64,000 nucleotides of DNA, taken from NCBI RefSeq assembly GCF_000178955.2, contig NC_016631.1, positions 248,001 to 312,000 of the forward strand. Reading direction: 5' to 3'. A program made the translations under genes and the position numbers. A model generated the notes under the pieces. That model was not told where the DNA came from. It saw nothing but the letters and a program-made list of their open reading frames with translations, and did not search any database. Source of the stretch: Granulicella mallensis MP5ACTX8 (GTDB taxonomy: Bacteria > Acidobacteriota > Terriglobia > Terriglobales > Acidobacteriaceae). Positions within the stretch are counted from its first letter, which is position 1. Every line of letters begins with the position of its first letter. This document shows, piece by piece, positions 52,917-61,023 of this stretch.

Positions 52917-52936
52917 ATTTCAAAATCTATTGATAT
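52917..52936 (+). promoter_or_regulatory. 20-bp box upstream of sigma-54 promoter, copy 1
   Basis: ATTTCAAAATCTATTGATAT, 18 of 20 bases identical to 60821-60840, and 34 bp before the promoter core. Its reverse strand resembles an IHF site (TATCAATAGATT). Confidence 0.6.
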
Positions 52937-52970
52937 GGGCGTCATGAGTGGCCTCGATTGGAAAGCGGTT

Positions 52971-52985
52971 TGGCATGAGAATTGC
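52971..52985 (+). promoter_or_regulatory. sigma-54 promoter of TonB receptor 1
   Basis: TGGCATGAGAATTGC: GG and GC are 10 bases apart, as required for the -24/-12 elements. It lies 120 bp before the start codon. Confidence 0.85.
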
Positions 52986-53104
52986 AATTCTGCTTGGATA
53001 GCTGGGCCCCGACCTTTGAAGTTGTTCGTCGTTAACTGACCGGGCTTTCCTTGGTTCTTTTGTACCTTGACGTCCGATCTATAAGTTTTGGAGTCGCAAA
53101 AAGA

Positions 53105-56100
53105 ATGAAACGGATCTTTAGCATCTTCTCCCCCTCCCCCGCCGTTCGACACTACAATTCACCTAAAACGTTGTTCGGAAGAGGTTCAGTTCGTCCTTTC
53201 CGTTCTTTCAGCTTCACGATGATGGCTGTTTTTGCTCTCGTGATGGCTGCGCCGTTCCTGCACAAAGGGGCCTATGCTCAGGGCATTAACACTGGAAACA
53301 TCTCAGGAACTGTAGCCGACCAGACTGGGGCTGTTATTCCTGGTGCAGTGGTAACGGCTACGGATACAGCCAGGAATGTGAGCAGCAAAACGACCGCTGG
53401 AAGGGACGGCGGTTTTAGCTTTAAAGATCTGCCAATCAGTACCTATACCGTCGTGATCTCCAGCGACGGTTTTGTCACTCGCACTCTGAACAATATTCAA
53501 GTTTCCTCCGCTAAGGAGCAGGGGCTGGGTGTGCAGAAGCTGCTTCCTGGCAGCGCAGGGCAAATCGTGGATGTCTCTGCTGCCGCGAATTTGCTTGAAA
53601 CAAGCCAGTCGCAGGTCACGACGACGTTCAGTTCTCAGCAGGTCTCACAACTTCCCCTCGCGGGCGGCTTCGATGAGGTGGCTCTACTCATCCCTGGCGT
53701 TGTCAATACAGGCGCCGATCGATTCTCCAACACCAACGGTGTCGGTTTCTCGGTCAATGGAGAGCGCGGACGCGCCAACAACTTCCAGATTGATGGCCAG
53801 TCGAACAACGATACGACGATCGCTGGTCCGCAGGTGTTCTTCGGGAATGAGGATGCTCTAGCCGAGGTCCAAGTCATCACGAACAGCTTTAGCGCCCAGT
53901 ATGGACGTAACGCAGGTTCGGTGATCAACTACATTACCAAGTCCGGCAGCAATGCCTGGCATGGCTCGGCTATCTACAAATACTCAGGTAATTTCACCAG
54001 TTCACTGCAGCAGGGAACTTCCAAGGGAACACAGTTTGGGTTTTGCGGTCCAGGGCAGACACCTGACGCGGACGGTTGTGCGCCGACCGTTGTTCCTCGC
54101 TACGTAGACAACTATTATGGCGGCACTCTCGGCGGCCCAATTATCAAGGACAAGCTCTTCGCTTTTGGTTCTACATACTGGTACAAGTTCCGCGAATTTG
54201 GTGCTCTTACGACTAGCCAGGGTCAGGTCTTCCCAACACCCGCAGGACTCGCCACCCTCGCTGCCGCTTTTCCTAACAGCACTGGCATTGCTTATCTTCA
54301 AGAGCTAAGCCCGTACGCCGTGCCGGGCGGTAATCCACGCCAAGTGACTGCGGCCGCGAATGAAAGTGTGACCAGTGGCGGCAAAACGGTTTCGATCCCG
54401 ATGGCCCAATTCGGCCGTCAGATCCCCTCACTTATAAGTGACCAGGAAGATCTGGGACGTCTTGACTGGCAGGCTACCCCCAAGGACCATGTCTTTCTCC
54501 GTTATCTCTATCAAGATAATCCAGTCACCCCCTATCAGACCGTCGCGAACGGCGGCTATGTCGACGTCACGGGCGTGACTCATTCGGTGGGCGCAGATAT
54601 CACCCATACTTTCGGACCGCACTGGGTCGATCAGCTCCGTTATAGCTTCCAGCAGAGCAGCTCAGGCTTTCAGGGTGGTGGCTTTCCCACCTGCACGATC
54701 AGCTCTTTTACGAACTGCCCAACGAGCATCAACCAGCTCACGCTCGACAGTGGTGATACCTTCACCTCTCTAGGGCTTAACGCCGCCTTTCCGCAGGGGC
54801 GTGTAGTCAAGGTTGGGCAGTTGCAGGATATTGCTACTTGGTCGGTTGGGAAGCATGCGATTACATTCGGAGGTGAGTTTGACGATACACACGCGCCGAA
54901 TGTCTTCCTCCCTAATTCAGCCGGAACCTACAACTTTGATACGCTAGACGACTTCCTTGGCGGCGGCTGCGCAACCTGCACCGTTGCCGTAGCGAAGGGC
55001 AATCCAACAATTCCGTTAGATGAATACGATGTGTCTCTCTTCTTTCAGGACGACTGGAAGGCTACCCCCAATCTCACCCTAAATCTGGGGCTGCGCTGGG
55101 AGTTTTACGGAGAGCCCATCAACAAAATCAATAGCGATACCGTGGCCCAGCAGACTGGCCCGAACCCCAACTGGAGTACGGCGCTGCCACTCTCTCAGAC
55201 TACCGCCTCCCGCGTCAACAACTACTATAAGAACTTCGAGCCTCGCCTCGGTTTCGCCTACAATCCTGACTTCAATAGGAAGTTGGTGATCCGCGGCGCC
55301 TATGCCATCAACGTCGATCCGCAATTCCAGAATATCGTCGAGAATGTAGCTCAAGCTGCGCCGGCTGTCCTCGCCGGAGCCGTTAATTGCGCGTCCGGCA
55401 GCACGAACTGCTTCCCCTCGGGGCCGGCAACCTTCAACACGATTCAACAGCAGATTGCTACACAGCTCCCGACCGGCGGAAACCCTGGCCTGGACGCCCA
55501 ATCCTTCGTTCCCTCGAACTTCCGCTTTCCTGTAGGCCAGACGTATACGCTGGGAGTGCAATATCAGATTCGCAACTCGGCCGTATTTGAGATTCGTTAT
55601 GTGGGCAACCACACCAGCGGTCAATTTCAGTCGATCAATGCCAATCCGTATCTCGCGCCGGTCGCGGCTGCCTTCCCCAATGTGGTCAATCCCAGCAGTC
55701 TTTGCCCGGGCAGCGCCGCACTTGGCGGAGCTGATGCAGGGTTCCTGAACTGCGGCGAAACCTCTGTAGGCGCGGTAAAGAATACAGCTTTTTCCCAGTA
55801 TCAGTCTTTACAAATGAACCTTACGACGCAAAGCTATCACGGTATAACCGCGACCTTCGCGTATACGTGGAGCCATAATATTGATAACTCCGACGAGGTC
55901 TATTCAAACGCCGGCGGCTCAAACCAGGGCGGCAGCACAATTGCTTATGCGCAGAACCCACTCGACATCAATCTCGGCGAGCGTGCAAACAGTTCGCTTG
56001 ATTTCCCCAATGTTGCCAGCATTAGTTTCCTGTACGCGTTTCCCAAACTCCACACCGGCAAAGACTGGGCAGACAAACTGGTGAATGGTTGGAGCGCAAA

Positions 56101-56782
56101 TACGATCTGGACCTATGCCAGCGGCCAGACCTATACCGACTATCAAGGAATAACTAACGGCTCTCCGGTAGCTAATACCGCAGGTTCGGGCTCGCTCGGC
56201 CAAGCGAATCCGGGTGACGCGCGGACCACTAACTCCTATAGCGATATTCCCTTTGAAAATAATTTTCTTGGTTTGGACATCGCTCGCCCAATTCTTTCCA
56301 ATCCAAAGGCCCCTGCCGGCACCCTGGGCATTTACACCGACACCACGACTGCGGTCAGCGCGACTGGTGTCGCAACATACTCCGCACCAGTCCTTGTAGA
56401 TTATGCGTCTGGCGCTCTGGTCTCTCCGTCGCAGGTTCACTTTATCGCAAACAATCAACTGGCGGCCAATATTCTGGGTAATCCTTATCCTGGTTCGGCA
56501 CGCCACCTCCTGCGTGGCGATACCAGCAACAATGCCGACCTCAGCATTATTAAAGACACTAAGATCACCGGACGATTCACGTTCCGTCTGGAAGTAGACG
56601 CGTTCGATGTGTTAAACCGTGCCTTCTATGGAACTCCTGGCAACGAACTATCTAACTATGCATTTAGCGGCGGTTCATTCTTCAATAACTATTCTCAAAA
56701 CCTTGCTTCCGGGAGCCAGAATTTGAATACCCCGGGAACGGGAACACGCAACCTGCTCTTCACGGGCAAGATCCTGTTCTAG
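53105..56782 (+). CDS. TonB-dependent receptor, Oar-like, with carboxypeptidase-regulatory domain
   Basis: A 1225-residue outer-membrane receptor. A signal peptide (about residues 38-58, ending GAYAQ) is preceded by an extended basic N terminus. Next is a CarboxypepD_reg domain (GNISGTVADQTGAVIPGAVV), the plug (SQLPLAGGFDEVALLIPGVV, FSVNGERGRANNFQIDGQSN, EVQVITNSFSAQYGRNAGSV) and a long 22-strand barrel ending in FTGKILF with C-terminal Phe. It imports a large substrate, perhaps glycans or siderophores, with TonB energy. The ATG at 53105 is preferred over further upstream frames. A sigma-54 promoter lies upstream and a strong terminator downstream. Confidence 0.93.
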   Translation: MKRIFSIFSPSPAVRHYNSPKTLFGRGSVRPFRSFSFTMMAVFALVMAAPFLHKGAYAQGINTGNISGTVADQTGAVIPGAVVTATDTARNVSSKTTAGRDGGFSFKDLPISTYTVVISSDGFVTRTLNNIQVSSAKEQGLGVQKLLPGSAGQIVDVSAAANLLETSQSQVTTTFSSQQVSQLPLAGGFDEVALLIPGVVNTGADRFSNTNGVGFSVNGERGRANNFQIDGQSNNDTTIAGPQVFFGNEDALAEVQVITNSFSAQYGRNAGSVINYITKSGSNAWHGSAIYKYSGNFTSSLQQGTSKGTQFGFCGPGQTPDADGCAPTVVPRYVDNYYGGTLGGPIIKDKLFAFGSTYWYKFREFGALTTSQGQVFPTPAGLATLAAAFPNSTGIAYLQELSPYAVPGGNPRQVTAAANESVTSGGKTVSIPMAQFGRQIPSLISDQEDLGRLDWQATPKDHVFLRYLYQDNPVTPYQTVANGGYVDVTGVTHSVGADITHTFGPHWVDQLRYSFQQSSSGFQGGGFPTCTISSFTNCPTSINQLTLDSGDTFTSLGLNAAFPQGRVVKVGQLQDIATWSVGKHAITFGGEFDDTHAPNVFLPNSAGTYNFDTLDDFLGGGCATCTVAVAKGNPTIPLDEYDVSLFFQDDWKATPNLTLNLGLRWEFYGEPINKINSDTVAQQTGPNPNWSTALPLSQTTASRVNNYYKNFEPRLGFAYNPDFNRKLVIRGAYAINVDPQFQNIVENVAQAAPAVLAGAVNCASGSTNCFPSGPATFNTIQQQIATQLPTGGNPGLDAQSFVPSNFRFPVGQTYTLGVQYQIRNSAVFEIRYVGNHTSGQFQSINANPYLAPVAAAFPNVVNPSSLCPGSAALGGADAGFLNCGETSVGAVKNTAFSQYQSLQMNLTTQSYHGITATFAYTWSHNIDNSDEVYSNAGGSNQGGSTIAYAQNPLDINLGERANSSLDFPNVASISFLYAFPKLHTGKDWADKLVNGWSANTIWTYASGQTYTDYQGITNGSPVANTAGSGSLGQANPGDARTTNSYSDIPFENNFLGLDIARPILSNPKAPAGTLGIYTDTTTAVSATGVATYSAPVLVDYASGALVSPSQVHFIANNQLAANILGNPYPGSARHLLRGDTSNNADLSIIKDTKITGRFTFRLEVDAFDVLNRAFYGTPGNELSNYAFSGGSFFNNYSQNLASGSQNLNTPGTGTRNLLFTGKILF

Positions 56783-56810
56783 TCTGGAACACCTTATTGT
56801 CGACTTCTTC

Positions 56811-56857
56811 AAAAGAAACGCCACGATTGTGCATACCACAATCGTGGCGTTTCTTTT
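56811..56857 (+). terminator. terminator after TonB receptor 1
   Basis: Perfect 21-bp stem AAAAGAAACGCCACGATTGT(G) with complementary arm and 5-nt loop; ends in TTCTTTT. Confidence 0.95.
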
Positions 56858-57017
56858 GACAAATTTCATTGTATCGTGCAATTATTTTTCATTCGTAAAG
56901 AAGGTTGATGTCGTCGCAACAGAGAATCACAGCGTGGACATCACGCATTACAGGGGTGTTACCACGTTGAAACCATAACCAAAGTCACAAAATCCGGAAT
57001 CAAAAGGGGAAATATCG

Positions 57018-58574
57018 ATGCGATGCTATCGATTCAAGAGCTTACTCCTACCGGCACTCCTCATCGTGTTGGCAATGTCTACAAAGTCTTCAAAGGCTTC
57101 CACACAAACTACCCTCACGACCGGCACATCCTCAGTTGTGGGTGGGGGAACACTGAACTATGCCATCTCATCAACCCCAGGAAGCAGACTATGCGGCGCG
57201 CTGCCGCACCAGAAAACCGTCAACTATACGGTGGTTTTGTATAACAACTTCTCCTACACCGATACCAACGGGACAACTTCACAGATGAATGGCGGTATCC
57301 AGTATGTTTCTGTAAGCGGCATTACAGCTGACTGCAGTAGCCCTCTGCCGACTAGTGCGACACAACCCCTGATGCTAAGGGTACCTAATGGTCTTCCGAT
57401 TTCATTTACGGGAAGTATTTCTGGCAGTAACGGAAGTGCCACCCTTGGGGCTATTGTCGATACATCCAAGGTGCTCTCTATCCTGTACGCAACCCCTGGA
57501 AACCTCAGTTCAGATTCTTTTACAAACACCAAAACAAATGGAACCGTTACAACGATTGGAAGCAGTTTCACGAGCGGACAATCAGATGCGTTCTCCCTCG
57601 GTTTTCTGGGATCTGGAACAAATGTCACCGTTGGAGCCTCAATCACAACGGGTCAAAGCAATGCTTTTACCGAAACCATTGCGAATGCGACTTCCGTGAG
57701 TAATGCATCGAATACCGGCACCAACGGATTAAACACCATAAACCATAGTCAGGATCTGTTTCTAATTTGGCTTAACCCTGAAGTCAGCCTTATTGGAAAT
57801 ACATATTCTCTACAGACGCAATATCAAAATGGCTTGGCAGAGTTGCCCTCCGTTGTTGAGGTAACCGCAGGTGCCATGCAATCAAACAACAACGCTACAA
57901 CGGTCCCACTGACAATTTTGCAGAGACAATTTGACCCCGCTACCGGGCAGAATGATCTACCAGGGCTTGCAAGCATTTGTGCCGACCAAAGTCAATATGT
58001 CAATAACTGCTCTCAACAAGGTCAGTGCGGTTGCATGCCAAGTGATTTTGCTAAAATCCTTGCTAATGATCCCCTCTTAAATGGGAACCCAACTCTGAAT
58101 GCCACAACTGCCACAAATCCTCTGAGTATCGATACATCGGGTGTTGCAGCCTGCTCGAATCCCACACCAGCAAATAGTTGCAGATACGTTCCAGTAAAAG
58201 AGAGCGGCAGTTCGGTCCAAATGACCACCCTTCTTGCAGGTCCTGAGTGCTCCGGATGCGACCGACCGATAAATAGTTACTCACAGACGGACAATTCGTC
58301 AACAACACAAACTTATAGTGAATCTCACTCCGAGACCGCGAGTTATTCGGCCAAGGGAAGTCTGCCTTTCGGACTAGGCAGTTTCACGAGCACGGATACC
58401 TGGACATGGACTGACACGGAGAGCACCGGAGCCATCGATGGCACGATGAACCAGATACAGTATTCCCTGTCTTCGAGCACAGTAGATTGCTCTCAGGAAG
58501 TATTAATTTATGAAGATACGACCTTCCATACATATGTCACACAGCAAGCCCCCGGCAATACCAGCTGTCCATAG
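57018..58574 (+). CDS. secreted Ser/Thr/Asn-rich protein of unknown function
   Basis: A 518-residue protein with a signal peptide (LLLPALLIVLAMSTKSSKA). The mature part is rich in Ser, Thr, Asn and Gly; segments such as SSFTSGQSDAFSLGF, ASITTGQSNAFTETIAN and TWTWTDTESTGAIDGT alternate polar and hydrophobic residues as in amphipathic beta-hairpins of aerolysin-like pore formers, but no family is recognised. Several Cys pairs (CGCMPSDF, PECSGCDRP) suggest disulfides. GC content of sampled lines is about 50%, below the 58% around it, and it lies directly before a receptor remnant; it may have been acquired. Confidence 0.65.
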   Translation: MRCYRFKSLLLPALLIVLAMSTKSSKASTQTTLTTGTSSVVGGGTLNYAISSTPGSRLCGALPHQKTVNYTVVLYNNFSYTDTNGTTSQMNGGIQYVSVSGITADCSSPLPTSATQPLMLRVPNGLPISFTGSISGSNGSATLGAIVDTSKVLSILYATPGNLSSDSFTNTKTNGTVTTIGSSFTSGQSDAFSLGFLGSGTNVTVGASITTGQSNAFTETIANATSVSNASNTGTNGLNTINHSQDLFLIWLNPEVSLIGNTYSLQTQYQNGLAELPSVVEVTAGAMQSNNNATTVPLTILQRQFDPATGQNDLPGLASICADQSQYVNNCSQQGQCGCMPSDFAKILANDPLLNGNPTLNATTATNPLSIDTSGVAACSNPTPANSCRYVPVKESGSSVQMTTLLAGPECSGCDRPINSYSQTDNSSTTQTYSESHSETASYSAKGSLPFGLGSFTSTDTWTWTDTESTGAIDGTMNQIQYSLSSSTVDCSQEVLIYEDTTFHTYVTQQAPGNTSCP

Positions 58575-58600
58575 TCCAACAGGGCGGATTCCAAGTTGAA

Positions 58601-60358
58601 GTGCAACAAACAACATCAAAAGCAGCTATGACTTACCCGAAATGGGCCATGGAAAAGCTGGAAAACAAGGAGCGTTTTCCATTTTCCCACGGCACGGCTG
58701 CGACGATGTCTATGAATCGATTCGAGATATTTGTTGCACTTCAACCTGGAACCCGCCCAGTCTTCAATGGCAGCGCCGCCATTGTCTACGACCGAACGGT
58801 CATCAACGCCATCAATTTTCTTCAGGATCAGATCTCGTATCTATTCGAGAACTCTCAGATTAATGAGAGTCCCAATGCAAATATAACTTCTGTTGACACG
58901 ACGCTTGCAACGATTGCCCGGCTTGGCTCCGGTCTCTCTTATTCATCCACCCTGAACCCACCGCCTGCATCCGTTGCTGTTCCCTATACCCCGTTCGTAA
59001 GCGGTGGTGTACCGAACGGTGCGGCGCAGGGCCAGACGAACTTTATTATCAGTCAGAACCTGAAAGACCCTTATTCGATTTCGCTCAACGCAGGAGTTCA
59101 GCAGGAACTCCCCGGCCACGTGATCCTGAAGCTGAACTATGTTGGCCGGCTGGGTCGCCGTCTGCTCGCGGATGCCGATGCGGGGCAGGCGCTGGATTAC
59201 CTCGATACAAGTTCCGGCCAGCAGATGTCTGCTGCCTTTGCCGCGGTTACGAGGCAGTTGCGTGCAGGAGGAACTCCCCAGAACGGTCTTGCAGCGCAGC
59301 CCTGGTTTGAAAATATCTTACCGGCGGGTGCTGGTGTGGCCAATGGCTTCGCCAACAACACGTCATGGGTAGCTTCCCTCATTGGTCAGCTTGGCAATCG
59401 AGGCGATCTGGCCGACGCGCTCGTTAACTTGGCCGGTCAAACCTATAATGGAAATCCTATCCTTCCCCTTAACGTGGGCTTGACCTCGCAGTTTGCGGCC
59501 AACGTCTATCTCACCAACCAGGGTTCCTCCAACTATCACGGTCTGTTGCTGACCATTAACAAGAACCTGTCGCAGGGCCTGCGCTTCGACTTCAATTACA
59601 CCTGGTCGCATTCGATCGACAATGCCTCTCTGAGCGCCAATAACAACTCGTTGTTTAGCAACACAGGCCTCATTTGCACCCTTCTCAATCTGCGTACATG
59701 CCGCGGCAGTTCGGACTTCGACGTCAGGCAGGAGATTTCGTCGAACTTTACGTACGACCTGCCGGTCGGACGTGGCAAGCAATTTCTGGGCACAGCACCC
59801 CGCTGGCTGAATGAGGCGGTAGGGGGATGGAGTCTCTCCGGTCTTCCCAGCTATCGCACCGGTCTGGCTAATAACGTCTTCGCCGATGCATTCCTGGCCT
59901 CGGCTGACAATAGCTCTTATGCCATCTTCAATGGCAATAAGAATGATCTGAAGACCAAGATCAACATAGACCGGAGCACGAACACCGTCTATGGTTTTGC
60001 GGGTGGAGCTGCGGGTGCGACCAAAGCCTTGAACGACTTTACGGGTCCGGTTGGCTTCGAGTACGGCCAGCGCAACCTGTTCAACGGTCCGGGTGCGTTT
60101 TACTTCGACGCCGGTCTTGCGAAGACCTTCCCGATCGTCGGGGACAAGGTGAACCTGTTGTTCCGTGCCGATGCGTTCAACGTCTTCAACCATCCGGTCT
60201 TCCAGGCTCCAAACCTGAATATTGTTACCAATGCCTCACCGTTTGGCCAGATCACAGGTCAGATTACAGGCAGCAGTGCGGCTCAGGGCGGTGGCGGCAT
60301 CGCGACGACAGTCGATGGTTCACGCGTCGCGCAGTTCTCGCTGCGTTTGGAGTTCTAA
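58601..60358 (+). pseudogene. 5'-truncated TonB-dependent receptor remnant
   Basis: From about residue 48 the 585-residue frame matches the C-terminal half of an acidobacterial Oar-like receptor (VYDRTVINAINFLQDQISYL, YSISLNAGVQQELPGHVILK, FDFNYTWSHSIDNASLSANN, ending FSLRLEF). The signal peptide, CarboxypepD_reg domain, plug and first barrel half are missing; the first residues (MQQTTSKAAMTYPKWAMEKL) look non-native. The junction is near 58740. Without a plug or signal it cannot work as a receptor, though the frame is open. The upstream secreted-protein gene stands where the missing half should be. Confidence 0.8.
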
Positions 60359-60411
60359 CCGAACGCAGGTTTTGCGCATCCGGTCATTGGATACGGATGC
60401 CAGTCCAGGAG

Positions 60412-60462
60412 CCTGGTACGAATCCTTGCGGATCATCGCAGGGGTTCGTACCAGGCATTTTC
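60412..60462 (+). terminator. terminator after the receptor remnant
   Basis: 12-bp outer stem GCCTGGTACGAA/TTCGTACCAGGC with a partly paired interior, followed by ATTTTC. Confidence 0.85.
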
Positions 60463-60509
60463 TTTGTCTAAAAGAATGCTCGAAGCCTACCTCCACCGCG
60501 ACGCCAATT

Positions 60510-60548
60510 CCTGAGCGCATCTTCAAAAGCTGAACCTGTAGGGCGATT
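60510..60548 (+). repeat. damaged copy of dprE2 3' end
   Basis: CCTGAGCGCATCTTCAAAAG and the following GCTGAACCTGTAGGGCG match the last codons and trailer of dprE2 at 52609-52650. No dprE2 body precedes it. It shows that this intergenic region descends from the one upstream of receptor 1. Confidence 0.85.
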
Positions 60549-60820
60549 CGCAGAACTCATGGCCTCATCATCTCTTCTGAAGGGGAGGGCGATTATCGGC
60601 CTATCGAAGCCGTCAAGGACTTGGATCCTGAAAGCCCGAAGAAGACTGCGAAGGAACCCTGATCGCCTTTGCAGTGGGCCTCTTTCCTGTGCAGCGCCTT
60701 GCTCTATCGAGCCGAATGACAGAAGTCTGGATTCCCCCTCAGCTCGAAATTCTATTTTCTGTAGCTACCTGTGTGATTCAAAATTTCATCGGCTGTTGAG
60801 GGTCGAAATTTTCGACGAGA
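60549..60820. other. upstream region of TonB receptor 2
   Basis: No gene is visible. A perfect 7+1+7 palindrome GTCGAAATTTTCGAC at 60802-60816 lies 60 bp before the promoter and could be an activator site. Confidence 0.45.
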
Positions 60821-60840
60821 ATTTCAAAATCCATTCATAT
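60821..60840 (+). promoter_or_regulatory. 20-bp box upstream of sigma-54 promoter, copy 2
   Basis: ATTTCAAAATCCATTCATAT, 36 bp before the promoter core; see the copy at 52917. Confidence 0.6.
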
Positions 60841-60876
60841 TGAGTGTTGTTAACAATGCTAGGGGATAGACCTGTT

Positions 60877-60891
60877 TGGCATGAGGATTGC
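60877..60891 (+). promoter_or_regulatory. sigma-54 promoter of TonB receptor 2
   Basis: TGGCATGAGGATTGC with exact 10-base GG-GC spacing, differing from the promoter of receptor 1 at one base. It lies 133 bp before the start codon. Confidence 0.87.
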
Positions 60892-61023
60892 TGTATATCT
60901 GAATAAAGCTTAATCAGGCCTAACTTGTACTCCAGCATCTTTCACGGAAGACTGGTTTATTTCCTTATTGCTCCGTTCGCCGGGGTCTATAAGTAGTTTC
61001 ATTTTCGAGGAGATTTACTCAAA

